Shown here: positions 17,488-26,349 of the stretch, piece after piece
Layout: each line of letters begins with the position of its first letter
How positions within the stretch are numbered: the stretch's first letter is position 1
From: Bermanella sp036960565
GTDB lineage: Bacteria; Pseudomonadota; Gammaproteobacteria; Pseudomonadales; Oceanobacteraceae
Length of the DNA: 64,000 bases
Direction of reading: 5' to 3'
Assembly (NCBI GenBank): GCA_036960565.1
Contig: JBALXQ010000022.1
Span: 1 to 64,000, forward strand
Program-made: the position numbers and the translations under genes
The notes under the pieces: model-generated
The model's database searches: none
Told to the model about the DNA's origin: nothing
What the model saw: the letters and a program-made list of their open reading frames with translations, nothing else

Positions 17488-17492
17488 TTAGT

Positions 17493-17999
17493 ATGCTGCG
17501 ACCTTTGTTATTTGCGATTTCAATATTTCTGACTTTTCAGGTTCAAGCCATTGTAAACGGTCATGAATACCCATTTAACGATGGTACAGATGCTGAAAAC
17601 TATACGCGCGCTCAGTTGTTTCGAGAACTGGCCGAAGAACTACGTTGTCCCAAATGCCAAAATCAAAATCTATCTGACTCCAATGCAATGATAGCATCGG
17701 ACTTGCGACGTGAATTATATAAGCAAGTAAAGGCTGGAAAAGAAGGCCAGGACATTATTGATTTTATGGTGAATCGATATGGCGAGTTTGTATTATATAA
17801 CCCTAAAATTAAGGGTATTACGCTGGTGCTTTGGTTTGGTCCTGTGGCCTTGTTTTTATTGGCCTTGTTAGTGTTTGTCTTTGTGGTGCGCAGTCGTCGT
17901 AAGCAAAGCAAACAAAATATAAAAAATGATGAATTAGACGAGCAAGAATTGCAGCGCGTGCAGCAATTGCTTCATAAAACGGAGCAAGAGGGGAAATGA
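17493..17999 (+). CDS. ccmH: Cytochrome c maturation protein CcmH
   Basis: Membrane-anchored periplasmic thiol protein of the heme ligation complex. 168 residues with signal peptide, then the redox motif LRCPKCQNQNLSDSNA (Cys52, Cys55), the three-helix bundle, and one C-terminal membrane helix (about 110-131). This is the short form; the TPR part carried by fused E. coli CcmH is encoded separately as ccmI, whose ATG overlaps this stop. Confidence 0.95.
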   Translation: MLRPLLFAISIFLTFQVQAIVNGHEYPFNDGTDAENYTRAQLFRELAEELRCPKCQNQNLSDSNAMIASDLRRELYKQVKAGKEGQDIIDFMVNRYGEFVLYNPKIKGITLVLWFGPVALFLLALLVFVFVVRSRRKQSKQNIKNDELDEQELQRVQQLLHKTEQEGK

Positions 18000-19255
18000 T
18001 GATGTTCTGGTTATGGGTAGCCGCCTTAATGGTCTTGGCGATGGCCTTTATTTTTATTCCTTTGTTTGTGAAATTTAATAGTAAAAGTATTAATCGCGAA
18101 GAAAACAACGTTAGCATTTATAAAAATCAATTGGCTGAATTGGAACTAGATAAAGTTTCAAATCGAATTACTGAAGAGGATTACGCATCTCAGTCGGTTG
18201 AGATTCAGCGGAATTTATTGAATGACACTCAGCAGGAAAACAGCATAACGCAGAGCAAGCTAAATGGACGTTGGATGATGCCAATACTCGCGCTGGTAAC
18301 GATACTGGGCAGTTTGTGGCTATACCAAGAGATTGGTGCTGAAAATGAAGTGGCCATCAGCAATTTATTAAAGCGCAGCTATCAAGGGGATTTTAATAAA
18401 GAGGATGGTGAAAATTTATTATCCCGCTTGCAAATACAATCTCAAAAGACCCCCAAAGACGTGGAAAATTGGTATTTACTGGGGCGTTTAAATTTTGATA
18501 TGGGTAATTATGATCAAGCCGTATTGGGGTTTAGCGGTGTACTAAGCAACTTGCCGCAAGACGCTGAACAGGATCAGGCTGTGGCCATGGCGCAAATGGC
18601 GCAAGCTCAGTTTTTTGCCAATGATCGTAATTTGGATAAAGCGACTCAATCCATGTTGCACCAAGTGCTTGAAATCAATCCTCAAGAAACCACATCTCTT
18701 GGGTTATTAGGCGTAGCCGCGTTTGATAGCAAGGATTTTGTAAATGCCATTCGTTACTGGCAGCGCTTGCAGGCATTGATGCCGGCTAATAACCCTAATT
18801 CTGTGGCTATTCAAGGGGGAATCGATAAGGCTCGTTCCCAATTAAGTGTCAGTGATGCACAAATACTAAGTGACGAAGCATCACTGCAATCGCTAGTGGC
18901 AACCAGTATTGTGGTCACAGTGGACTTGGATGAAAGCATTCGATCTAAAGTCCCTAAGGATGCTGACTTATTTGTATTAGCTAAGGCCAAATCCGGCCCA
19001 CCTATGCCTTTGGCGGTTAAGCGTTTGAACGTGAAAAAATGGCCAATCCGCGTAACCTTAGATGATTCTATGGCCATGATGGAGTCTTTAAAGCTAAGCA
19101 ACTTTAAAGATGTGATCATAACTGCGCGCATTAGCAATAGTGGTGTGGGCAACGCAAAATCAGGTGATATTGAAGGGGACAGTGGCGTGCTGGCTATTTC
19201 GCCTGAAAAATCCCCTTTAAAAGTGAATATCAATATATCTCGTATATTGCCCTAG
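17996..19255 (+). CDS. ccmI: Cytochrome c maturation TPR protein CcmI
   Basis: Apocytochrome c chaperone of the heme ligation complex. 419 residues: two membrane helices (about 3-22 and 91-108) flank a cytoplasmic loop with a coiled-coil segment, followed by periplasmic TPR repeats (about 155-270, VENWYLLGRLNFDMGNYDQAV) and a C-terminal beta-rich domain, the layout of two-part CcmI proteins. Three consecutive ATG-like codons follow the ccmH overlap; the first is used. It ends the operon before a strong hairpin at 19266-19289. Confidence 0.93.
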   Translation: MMMFWLWVAALMVLAMAFIFIPLFVKFNSKSINREENNVSIYKNQLAELELDKVSNRITEEDYASQSVEIQRNLLNDTQQENSITQSKLNGRWMMPILALVTILGSLWLYQEIGAENEVAISNLLKRSYQGDFNKEDGENLLSRLQIQSQKTPKDVENWYLLGRLNFDMGNYDQAVLGFSGVLSNLPQDAEQDQAVAMAQMAQAQFFANDRNLDKATQSMLHQVLEINPQETTSLGLLGVAAFDSKDFVNAIRYWQRLQALMPANNPNSVAIQGGIDKARSQLSVSDAQILSDEASLQSLVATSIVVTVDLDESIRSKVPKDADLFVLAKAKSGPPMPLAVKRLNVKKWPIRVTLDDSMAMMESLKLSNFKDVIITARISNSGVGNAKSGDIEGDSGVLAISPEKSPLKVNINISRILP

Positions 19256-19265
19256 TGATCAAATT

Positions 19266-19289
19266 GAGCGCTAACTCAGCTTAGCGCTC
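19266..19289 (+). terminator. Hairpin at the end of the ccm operon
   Basis: Perfect 9-base stem GAGCGCTAA/TTAGCGCTC with a six-base loop, directly after the ccmI stop. The following T content is modest. Confidence 0.6.
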
Positions 19290-19380
19290 TCATATCTGCA
19301 TTTTGTAATTCCTGACGTATTGTCCTTTCCTGTCTATAGTTTATCAGTGGCCTCATATTAATTGCTGCTGGGACAAAATC

Positions 19381-21831
19381 ATGCATTCTGAAACGGGTAT
19401 TCTAGTACTGGTATTTGTGGTGTTGTCACTGGTCATTGGCGCTCTCACGCGGGATGCACTGAAAAACACGCCGATACCTTATTCAGTGGCCCTGCTGGTG
19501 ATTGGGCTGGGTTTTGGCTTGCTTCAACGCAGTGGATTTTTAACCGAACATATTCCGCTATTGGATCACACTGTGTTGATGGTGGCGGATATTAATCCTC
19601 ACCTTATTTTGTTTTTGTTTTTACCCATTCTTATTTTTGAAAGCGCCTTTGCTCTTGAGGTGCACCTGTTTCGTCGTATCTTCTCTCAAATAGCCATACT
19701 GGCGGTACCGGGTTTGATGGTGTGCACCGCCATTACTGCAGTACTGGTGAAGTATGCCTTTCCCTGGGATTGGAGTTGGCCTTTGTGTTTTATGTTTGGT
19801 GCGCTGATCAGCGCTACAGACCCAGTGGCAGTGGTAGCGCTTTTAAAAGAATTAAGCTCACGTAAACGCCTGGAAACGCTTATTGAGGGAGAGTCCTTAT
19901 TTAATGATGGCACCGCCATAGTTTTCTTTATGTTGTTTTTTGGCATGGTGGTGTCACCAGGAGAAGCCAGCTTAAATCCCTTAGTGGTCAGCCTGGATTT
20001 CTTACGTGTGGTGTTGCTGGGAACATTCATTGGGGTGGTATTTGGTGTCGTGGCTATCACCTGGATTGGCCGGGTGTTTAACGACCCTATGATTGAAATA
20101 ACGCTCACCATTGCCGGCTCCTTCTTAGCCTTCATGGTGGCTGAATCGGTTCATGCTTCAGGCGTTGTGGCGGTGGTGGTGATCGCGTTGTTGTTTGCCA
20201 GTATTGGTCGCACTAAGGTTTCACCGGAGGTTGCGGGATTTCTGCATCACTTTTGGGAAATGATGGCCCACATCGCTAACACCATCATTTTCCTCTTGGT
20301 AGGGACGCTCATAGCGGGAAGAGTGCAATTAGATAATATGGAAATGTGGGTGGCTCTGGGGATCTTGTATGTGAGCCTTCAACTTATTCGTGCATTTTCT
20401 GTGGTGCTATTTATGCCATTACTTAAACGCATAGGCATAGGTATTAATCGTCAGAAAGCAACGGTGTTGGTGTGGGGTGGACTACGTGGTGCCGTGTCTT
20501 TAGCGTTGGCGCTAACCGTTGCGCAAAACGATTTAATCCCCAAAGAAATTGGCGATCAGATTCTGTTTTTATGCGCCGGTGTGGTGGTACTAACGATGCT
20601 ACTTAATGGTGGCAGCATGGGTTGGGTATTGAAGAAATTAGGACTCGATCACTTACCCGATGCCAAGCAAGCCACGGTAGACAAAGCAGGTGGCGAGGTG
20701 AGTAAGACCTTATCAGGTATTTTGCCGGGTATGATGGAGGATGATTTCTTAAAAGGAGCTGACTGGGAGCTTGTTAAGCAGGTTTCTGGCATTAAGGCGG
20801 TGAGTGAGCTGGCCGAACCTGAACAGATTGGTGAGGACGATCTGGCGGTGGCGTACAGACGGCGTTTACTGGAAACCGAGCGCAAACATTATTGGATTCA
20901 ATTTGAACAAGGCACCATAGGTGAAGGGGCGACCAAAAAGCTAGTGGACTCGGTAGAGCATGCATTGGATGGCACGCCTACCATAGCGCCAAGGATGGAC
21001 TTGGCAAACTTGTGGGATACACCGCCCTTGTTAAATGCCTTAAAGAATATAAAGGGCATGAAAAAGCTAGCATTAAAGATGAGCTTTAATCGATTGTCGT
21101 TAAGTTATGATGTGGCGAGGGGATTTATTCAGGCGCAGGATGAGCTGGAGTCTCACGTGGATGACCTAGCCCCCAGTACCCGTGAAGCCAAAGAAGTGCA
21201 TGCGTTAGTGAAACAAAATAAAGATGCCACGCTAAAATTCATTGAAAACCTGCGTGAGGCATTTCCAGAAATTATTCGCGGTTTGGAAACTTACTCCGCT
21301 ACGCGGCTGTTGCTATATCGTGAGCGAGCGGTGATAGGTCAGCAATTGAAACAAGCGGTGCTGGATAAACCGGAAGCTGAACGCATGATTATAGATGTTG
21401 AACAGCGTATGGAAGCGCTAAATAAGATACCGAGTCTAGAAGGCTCAGTATCGGGTGATCAACTGGTAAAACAGTTGGCATGGATGCAAGAGCTACCCGA
21501 GACCGTTCAAGAAAAGCTTAATAATATTATGCAGCACTCTATTTATCATGCCGATGAAGACATTGCTAAGTCAGGTAAAGCTATGTGTGCATTGGGTATT
21601 ATCACAAGGGGCACTGTAGAACAGGTGCGTGAGCAAGACGGCAAGTTAATTACAAGTATATTGGGGGCTGGTGAAACCTTGGGGGCAATTTCCCTTTTGT
21701 CTGGCTTTTCAGCAGATAATATAAAGGCTATATCTCTTGTGGATATTCTTTGGTTGCCGGGTGAAAAAATGAAACCTATATTAGCCAGTGAGCCGGAACT
21801 ATCTCAGGCCATCGGTAAAATGATGTTATAG
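19381..21831 (+). CDS. Sodium/proton antiporter with C-terminal cyclic-nucleotide-binding-like domain (CPA1, SOS1-type)
   Basis: Inner-membrane Na+/H+ exchanger, 816 residues. Residues 1-420 carry about 12-13 helices with SATDPVAVVALLKEL and GESLFNDGTAIVFFMLF, the ion-binding motifs of NHE/SOS1-like CPA1 antiporters. The remaining 400 residues are cytoplasmic, mostly helical, ending at about 700-816 in a beta-rich cNMP-binding-like domain (ALGIITRGTVEQV...LGAGETLGAISLLSGF). This layout resembles plant SOS1 and related bacterial antiporters; the terminal domain probably regulates activity. No canonical nucleotide phosphate-binding Arg is obvious. Followed by a strong terminator. Confidence 0.9.
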   Translation: MHSETGILVLVFVVLSLVIGALTRDALKNTPIPYSVALLVIGLGFGLLQRSGFLTEHIPLLDHTVLMVADINPHLILFLFLPILIFESAFALEVHLFRRIFSQIAILAVPGLMVCTAITAVLVKYAFPWDWSWPLCFMFGALISATDPVAVVALLKELSSRKRLETLIEGESLFNDGTAIVFFMLFFGMVVSPGEASLNPLVVSLDFLRVVLLGTFIGVVFGVVAITWIGRVFNDPMIEITLTIAGSFLAFMVAESVHASGVVAVVVIALLFASIGRTKVSPEVAGFLHHFWEMMAHIANTIIFLLVGTLIAGRVQLDNMEMWVALGILYVSLQLIRAFSVVLFMPLLKRIGIGINRQKATVLVWGGLRGAVSLALALTVAQNDLIPKEIGDQILFLCAGVVVLTMLLNGGSMGWVLKKLGLDHLPDAKQATVDKAGGEVSKTLSGILPGMMEDDFLKGADWELVKQVSGIKAVSELAEPEQIGEDDLAVAYRRRLLETERKHYWIQFEQGTIGEGATKKLVDSVEHALDGTPTIAPRMDLANLWDTPPLLNALKNIKGMKKLALKMSFNRLSLSYDVARGFIQAQDELESHVDDLAPSTREAKEVHALVKQNKDATLKFIENLREAFPEIIRGLETYSATRLLLYRERAVIGQQLKQAVLDKPEAERMIIDVEQRMEALNKIPSLEGSVSGDQLVKQLAWMQELPETVQEKLNNIMQHSIYHADEDIAKSGKAMCALGIITRGTVEQVREQDGKLITSILGAGETLGAISLLSGFSADNIKAISLVDILWLPGEKMKPILASEPELSQAIGKMML

Positions 21832-21850
21832 CCGAATTTTTAACTAGATA

Positions 21851-21888
21851 AAAAAAGCCCATAAAACCAGCGTTTTATGGGCTTTTTT
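21851..21888. terminator. Strong bidirectional terminator
   Basis: 17-base perfect stem (21851-21867 with 21872-21888) around a CAGC loop, with A-run and T-run at the ends. It serves the antiporter gene on the plus strand and the FIST-like gene on the minus strand. Confidence 0.93.
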
Positions 21889-21916
21889 GTGAACCGTAAT
21901 TATCTAATAATATGGG

Positions 21917-22915
21917 CTACTGGTTCTCAAGGGTCATGTATACCAGCGTTTGGTTTACAAGTTGATAGGCCACTTCGCCAAATACAATCGGTCCGGTTAG
22001 ACTTCCGGTTTTCTTGCCTTCAAGTTCAGAGTACAAAAAGTTCAAGATGCAGTTACAACTAAAGGCAGAATTGCCCGACTTTTCCGAGTTAATAGCTTTA
22101 TCAAATTCAGCTACGTAATCGCCAACGGGTGCTGCAAATTGGTATGACATGTTTTCAAAAACGGGAGCGTAAAAGCTAACATCTTCACTGGCAACATTTA
22201 AGATACTGACATTTACATTGATGCCGTTGTAGTCGGCGACTAATGGCAAGCGAACGTCGATGTTGTTGCTAGTAACGAACTCTGAAAAATTAGTTTCAAC
22301 GCCATCTACTAGACAAGTATCAACTTCAAAACCGGTTTTAGGGAAGGTGATTTTAGGACCAGCGCCTTGTTCAAATAAATTTACAATATGAATGTCTGCA
22401 AATTGACTATCTGGCAATGCAATGTGCATAGCAACCGCCTTATCTTCCATAAGCATTTTACCTGGCCCAAACACGGTTTTAGCTTTATGCGTATCTATGT
22501 CGTCTAAATGAAAGCCTGCAATCCAGCCAATGATTGGCGAGAAGAACATATTGGGGAAGCTTGGAGCATTTTGCGAATACTCACTATGAACATCAGAACC
22601 GTATGGCAAAATAGTAATGGTAAAACCATTGTCGGGTGCGTCTTGAGCAATTCGAGAAATTGAATTTTGATCGTATGGTGTAATACGAGGTTGAGCACAG
22701 CCTACTATGGAGTGAACAAAAATTTTATCACGACTGACAGTGCCACCTTCTTCGGTCATGGAATAGGGTGTGGTTCCACCGATCCAATTGCCCGATGGCA
22801 ATTGGCTTAAAACACTTTCGTCTGCGGCAATAATTAAAAACTCACCAGCTTCAATTTTATCGACAACAGTGTCAAAGTCGATCGTTTCATTTTGTATGCT
22901 AACTTTGTTGGACAT
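21917..22915 (-). CDS. FIST-like sensory protein (putative)
   Basis: About 332 residues from ATG 22915; an ATG ten codons upstream would overlap the preceding gene. Not confidently recognised. The C-terminal part (FSCNCILNFLY... then GPIVFGEVAYQLVNQTLVYM) resembles the FIST C-terminal domain, where a Cys, a G-E-I-like turn and a terminal N-Q-T strand recur. The N-terminal half (IIAADESVLSQLPSGNWIGGTTPY, ITILPYGSDVHSEYSQNAP) would then be the FIST N-domain. FIST proteins are cytoplasmic small-ligand sensors linked to signalling. It is the second gene of a two-gene minus-strand operon with a Fur box at its promoter, so it is probably iron-regulated. Confidence 0.5.
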   Translation of the reverse strand: MSNKVSIQNETIDFDTVVDKIEAGEFLIIAADESVLSQLPSGNWIGGTTPYSMTEEGGTVSRDKIFVHSIVGCAQPRITPYDQNSISRIAQDAPDNGFTITILPYGSDVHSEYSQNAPSFPNMFFSPIIGWIAGFHLDDIDTHKAKTVFGPGKMLMEDKAVAMHIALPDSQFADIHIVNLFEQGAGPKITFPKTGFEVDTCLVDGVETNFSEFVTSNNIDVRLPLVADYNGINVNVSILNVASEDVSFYAPVFENMSYQFAAPVGDYVAEFDKAINSEKSGNSAFSCNCILNFLYSELEGKKTGSLTGPIVFGEVAYQLVNQTLVYMTLENQ

Positions 22916-22928
22916 GTTATTACTACTC

Positions 22929-24143
22929 TTAACTGGCAATGGCAATTTGTTGTTTAATTTGGCTTAACTCGTTGTCCAACATGCGGATGTTACGAGTGAA
23001 ATATTGTCTAATTAATTCAGCGGCGACCTGAGGGTCTTCGTTGGATTTAGCTTTAACCAGTAATAATTTATAAGCCATTTGCTTAGAATTTATAATGACA
23101 TCTCCGCTTACCAAATTTCTCCAAATAGGATGATTTTCAGTAGGCATTGTTTCTTCGGCATTGGTTGATCCCATTTGCGCGACGATACGAGAAATGGACA
23201 CTAGCTCGGGTTTAAGCTTGGCAATGTTCTTCTTCATATAGAACAGCAATTCTTTGGCAATTTTTATCTTGTCTTCAGTGCTGTTGCCATCTTTACGGTA
23301 CAAGCTTTTTAGCTGCATTATGTACAGGTTCAAAGCGGTACTTTTACTTAATAAATCAATATCACCACTTAAAATACTATCCCAAACTGGGTGTTCCGCA
23401 GTTAAGCTGACGCGTTTTTTAGCCTGAGGAGCTTGTGCCTTTTTGGGCTCACTTTCCACATTAACGCCAATCTGTGCGTATTCACTTTTTAAGTGAGCTT
23501 TATTCTTAATAAAAAACTGACGCAGTGTGGCCACGGAATCCTGAATGACCCCTGGCTCGTCCTTTTTATTAACACAGGCAAATTCTAATCTTGATATCAA
23601 AAATTTCAATGCTGAGAAGTTAGTCTTGAAACTAATTTCATGAGTCAGGATCGCTCGCCAAATAGGATCACTTTCCATTGGTAACAAATTTTGAATTTGT
23701 TGGTTTTCTTGTTGGACATTTGATTCGGCAATGATCTGGTTGACTAATGGTCGGTCAATGCCAAGCAGGGTGCTAATGCTTTCAGAATCAAGTTTTTTTG
23801 ACGAGGCCTGCAACACAGTTTGTTGTAGATGATAGGTGTAGCCTCCGTCTTTTGAACCGAGAAAGGCTGGTGGGTTTAGTAGGCGGTTTTTTGAAAACGT
23901 ATTTACCGAGGGTTCAATTTCAATAATGGTGCTGAATCGACCAGTCTTAGTGTGTTGCCAAGAGACCACCTCTCCAGTGGTTTTTTTATTGATGCTTCGA
24001 AATGGTGAACGATATTTCAAATTACGTTCTTCAATTTGAACGGTTAAAACTTCTTTTTCATTATCAAGCGAAACGTCTTTCACTTTGAAGGGGGCGTAAA
24101 TCCCTAATATTTGTTCTATTTCTCGTCTATTTAACCTATCCAT
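22929..24143 (-). CDS. Unrecognised protein with three internal helical repeats
   Basis: 404 residues, soluble. I do not recognise the family. Residues 1-110 look like a beta-rich N-terminal domain. Residues 121-141 (SISTLLGIDRPLVNQIIAESN) could be a helix-turn-helix. Three repeats of about 60-70 residues follow at 159-225, 251-316 and 338-396. Each starts (D/E/N)-(H/D)-P-(I/V)-W followed by a (L/I/V)-x-(S/T)-(G/H)-(D/E)-(I/V) turn and two or three amphipathic helices, ending near N-x-x-x-L-x-x-E. Repeats are joined by charged linkers. First gene of the operon with the FIST-like gene (13-base gap), directly behind a consensus-like promoter and Fur box. A scaffold or regulator role is a guess. 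Confidence 0.7.
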   Translation of the reverse strand: MDRLNRREIEQILGIYAPFKVKDVSLDNEKEVLTVQIEERNLKYRSPFRSINKKTTGEVVSWQHTKTGRFSTIIEIEPSVNTFSKNRLLNPPAFLGSKDGGYTYHLQQTVLQASSKKLDSESISTLLGIDRPLVNQIIAESNVQQENQQIQNLLPMESDPIWRAILTHEISFKTNFSALKFLISRLEFACVNKKDEPGVIQDSVATLRQFFIKNKAHLKSEYAQIGVNVESEPKKAQAPQAKKRVSLTAEHPVWDSILSGDIDLLSKSTALNLYIMQLKSLYRKDGNSTEDKIKIAKELLFYMKKNIAKLKPELVSISRIVAQMGSTNAEETMPTENHPIWRNLVSGDVIINSKQMAYKLLLVKAKSNEDPQVAAELIRQYFTRNIRMLDNELSQIKQQIAIAS

Positions 24144-24165
24144 GGGAGGCCTTAACTGTATTTTT

Positions 24166-24184
24166 AATGAGATTTATTCTCATT
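24166..24184 (-). promoter_or_regulatory. Fur box
   Basis: A 7-5-7 inverted repeat, AATGAGA-N5-TCTCATT, which differs at one position from the 19-base Fur pattern AATGAGAATnATTCTCATT. It overlaps the predicted transcription start of the minus-strand promoter at 24186-24214 and ends 23 bases before the start codon at 24143. Confidence 0.75.
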
Positions 24185-24185
24185 C

Positions 24186-24214
24186 ATTATAACTTGTAGA
24201 GGAAGTTTTGTTAA
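24186..24214 (-). promoter_or_regulatory. Sigma-70 promoter of the triple-repeat/FIST-like operon
   Basis: Minus-strand -35 TTAACA (24209-24214) and a perfect -10 TATAAT (24186-24191), separated by exactly 17 bases. The predicted start falls within the Fur box, so iron-dependent repression by blocking initiation is expected. Confidence 0.75.
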
Positions 24215-24392
24215 ATGGTTATATCAAAGCAGAAGGATTTACCTATAGCCTTATAGCTGAAAGTTATAAGAATGGTTGGTTTTATAACTAAATGTATTAG
24301 ATAGTGCGCGCCATATGATCAAGTGAATTCCGCTCTCCACCGGTATTTATTTGGCTGTATGTCCTATTAACGATTTAAAATATGGAGTTGCT

Positions 24393-26153
24393 ATGAGTAA
24401 CGCGACAATATCTACATTGAACCTTTCGGCTTTAACACACTACCTCGAAGAAAAAAAATATCAGGCAGGGCAAATTTTGTTCTCTCAATCGGATGCTATT
24501 GACGGATGCTACATTATTGTCAAAGGCAGTGTTCATGGGCTGGTAAGGGATGATGAACTTGGCCGTCAGGCTAAACTGGACCTTCAGTTTAGTGAAGGAG
24601 ATGTGTTAGGAATCAATGACTTAGTTGAAAATTCCAGTACTTCGCAGCGTAGAATTTTTAGCGCAGTGGCGTCTTGTGAAGTGAACAGCTTTTTCCTATC
24701 AACGCAAGCTTTTGAAAAGTTACAGGATGACACAGAGGCATCGGCTTTTTTTTTCAAATTGGCAATGAAGGCCGCCAGTAAGGGGAGTTTTCAGTCAGCT
24801 AAAAGTATGGCAACGGATGCAATTATGAGCAGCCCTATTCCAGAGGTGGACTTTATGGTGGCCAATGCCGTTTTGGCTCAACAAAAAATCTTATCGTTTT
24901 CTGAAACGAATCTTGACCAATTAATAAACCATGTGGCAGTAGAGATTAATGAGCATGCTCATGAGTTAGCCGAGCAAACCGTGTTGGAATCGAACATGGG
25001 CGTTAAAGAACATAAGGTCGCTAAGATAGGCCTAGGTTCTATTGAAGTTGCAAAAACTTTGGTGGGGAAAACGGGGATTGGTTCGGTATCAGACGTGAAA
25101 GATGGCGTCTCTATCATTAACACGCCCATGGGAGTCGTGTTCGGTATGATTCCCATTACTAACCCAGTGGAAACTATTCTGTTTAAATTTTTAAGCGCTT
25201 TGAAATCGCGTAACGCGATTATTGTTAGTAGCCACCGAAAAGGCCGAGATGTTGGACTTAAGGTAGTGAAGATTATTCAAGCTGTTTTAAAAAAATATGG
25301 GGCACCTGTGAATCTGATTCAGGCGCCGCAGCTACCAGCAAACCGAGCGGTTACCAATGCCTTTATGAGTCACATAGATGTGAACTTTATTTTGGCTACA
25401 GGAGGTCCCTCTATGGTGAAATCTGCTTACCAGTCGGGCACCCCAGCCATTGGTGTCGGCAAGGGTAATGCTCCTGTTTGGATTTGCCAAGACAGTAATG
25501 TTGAACAGGCTGCACAAGATGTGGTGAGTAGTAAATCATTTGATAATGGCATTGTTTGTGGTTCTGAAAATAATTTGATCATTGATCAAGCCGTGGCAGA
25601 GGAGTTCATTCACCATGCGCAAACCTTTGGCGCCGTATTTTTAACCGAAAGTGAATTAAAAACTCTTCACGATCAAATTTTTTCTGGTGGTCGATTGGAT
25701 GGAAAATGGGTTGGCCGCTCTGCTGCGGATATTTGTGAATATTTAAATATTCAAAGGGGCTACGATATTAAATTGATACTTGCCTCTGTTGGAATTGACG
25801 ATGTTGATTCGGCCTTTTTAAAGGAGAAGCTGGCGCCGGTTTTATCTGTCTCTATTGTGAATAATGATCAGCAGGCACTGAATCTTGCTAAGCAAATTTT
25901 GCAATCAGAGGGTTCAGGTCATACAGCAATTATTCATTGTAATAACACTCAGTTAATTCAACAGTTTGGTCGTGCAGTAGATGTTAGCCGTATTCTGGTG
26001 AATACACCGGGAACGCAGGGGTGTATAGGTGCAGCCAATGGTCTTGAATTATCTTGGACTTTGGGTTGTGGCACACAGGGGGGCGGGTCTACCTCGGACA
26101 ATGTGACTTATAAACATCTAATGAATACCAAGCGTATTGCTTACGCACAATAA
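24393..26153 (+). CDS. Cyclic-nucleotide-domain / CoA-acylating aldehyde dehydrogenase fusion
   Basis: About 586 residues from ATG 24393 (GGAG ten bases upstream; an earlier in-frame ATG-like start at 24351 lacks a ribosome site). Residues about 10-120 form a CRP-type cNMP-binding fold (KKYQAGQILFSQSDAIDGCYIIVKG counted in parts), but the usual phosphate-binding cassette Glu/Arg are not evident. Residues about 150-585 match the acylating aldehyde dehydrogenase of AdhE/EutE type: catalytic Cys in FDNGIVCGSEN, a GGPSMVKSAY segment, and the TPGTQGCIGA/LGCGTQGGGS C-terminus. It should interconvert an aldehyde and acyl-CoA with NAD(P)H. The fusion suggests allosteric control. Divergent from the Fur-controlled operon. 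Confidence 0.82.
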   Translation: MSNATISTLNLSALTHYLEEKKYQAGQILFSQSDAIDGCYIIVKGSVHGLVRDDELGRQAKLDLQFSEGDVLGINDLVENSSTSQRRIFSAVASCEVNSFFLSTQAFEKLQDDTEASAFFFKLAMKAASKGSFQSAKSMATDAIMSSPIPEVDFMVANAVLAQQKILSFSETNLDQLINHVAVEINEHAHELAEQTVLESNMGVKEHKVAKIGLGSIEVAKTLVGKTGIGSVSDVKDGVSIINTPMGVVFGMIPITNPVETILFKFLSALKSRNAIIVSSHRKGRDVGLKVVKIIQAVLKKYGAPVNLIQAPQLPANRAVTNAFMSHIDVNFILATGGPSMVKSAYQSGTPAIGVGKGNAPVWICQDSNVEQAAQDVVSSKSFDNGIVCGSENNLIIDQAVAEEFIHHAQTFGAVFLTESELKTLHDQIFSGGRLDGKWVGRSAADICEYLNIQRGYDIKLILASVGIDDVDSAFLKEKLAPVLSVSIVNNDQQALNLAKQILQSEGSGHTAIIHCNNTQLIQQFGRAVDVSRILVNTPGTQGCIGAANGLELSWTLGCGTQGGGSTSDNVTYKHLMNTKRIAYAQ

Positions 26154-26349
26154 TTCATCAAGTTAGAATAATTCACCACATCGAGTGAAATTCTAGGCCA
26201 CTTTTAAAATAAAGGATTTATTTTGAAGGTGGCATTTCTGTCTCAATATGCTCGGTATTTTCCAATAACAGTAAATGGACTAAAATTAGAGAGGGGTTAT
26301 TCTTTGAAGTTTGTAATTGCCTAGTAGGTTTTCAAATAGCAGGTGCTAA

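Noticed and set aside
26165..26194. Hairpin AGAAT..TTCAC/GTGAA..ATTCT as terminator of the aldehyde dehydrogenase gene
   Set aside because: The stem needs a two-base bulge and lacks a T-run; too weak to list.
26209..26316. 34-codon frame starting TTG before the DCC gene
   Set aside because: No ribosome site, no similarity to a neighbour and an uncommon start; treated as chance.
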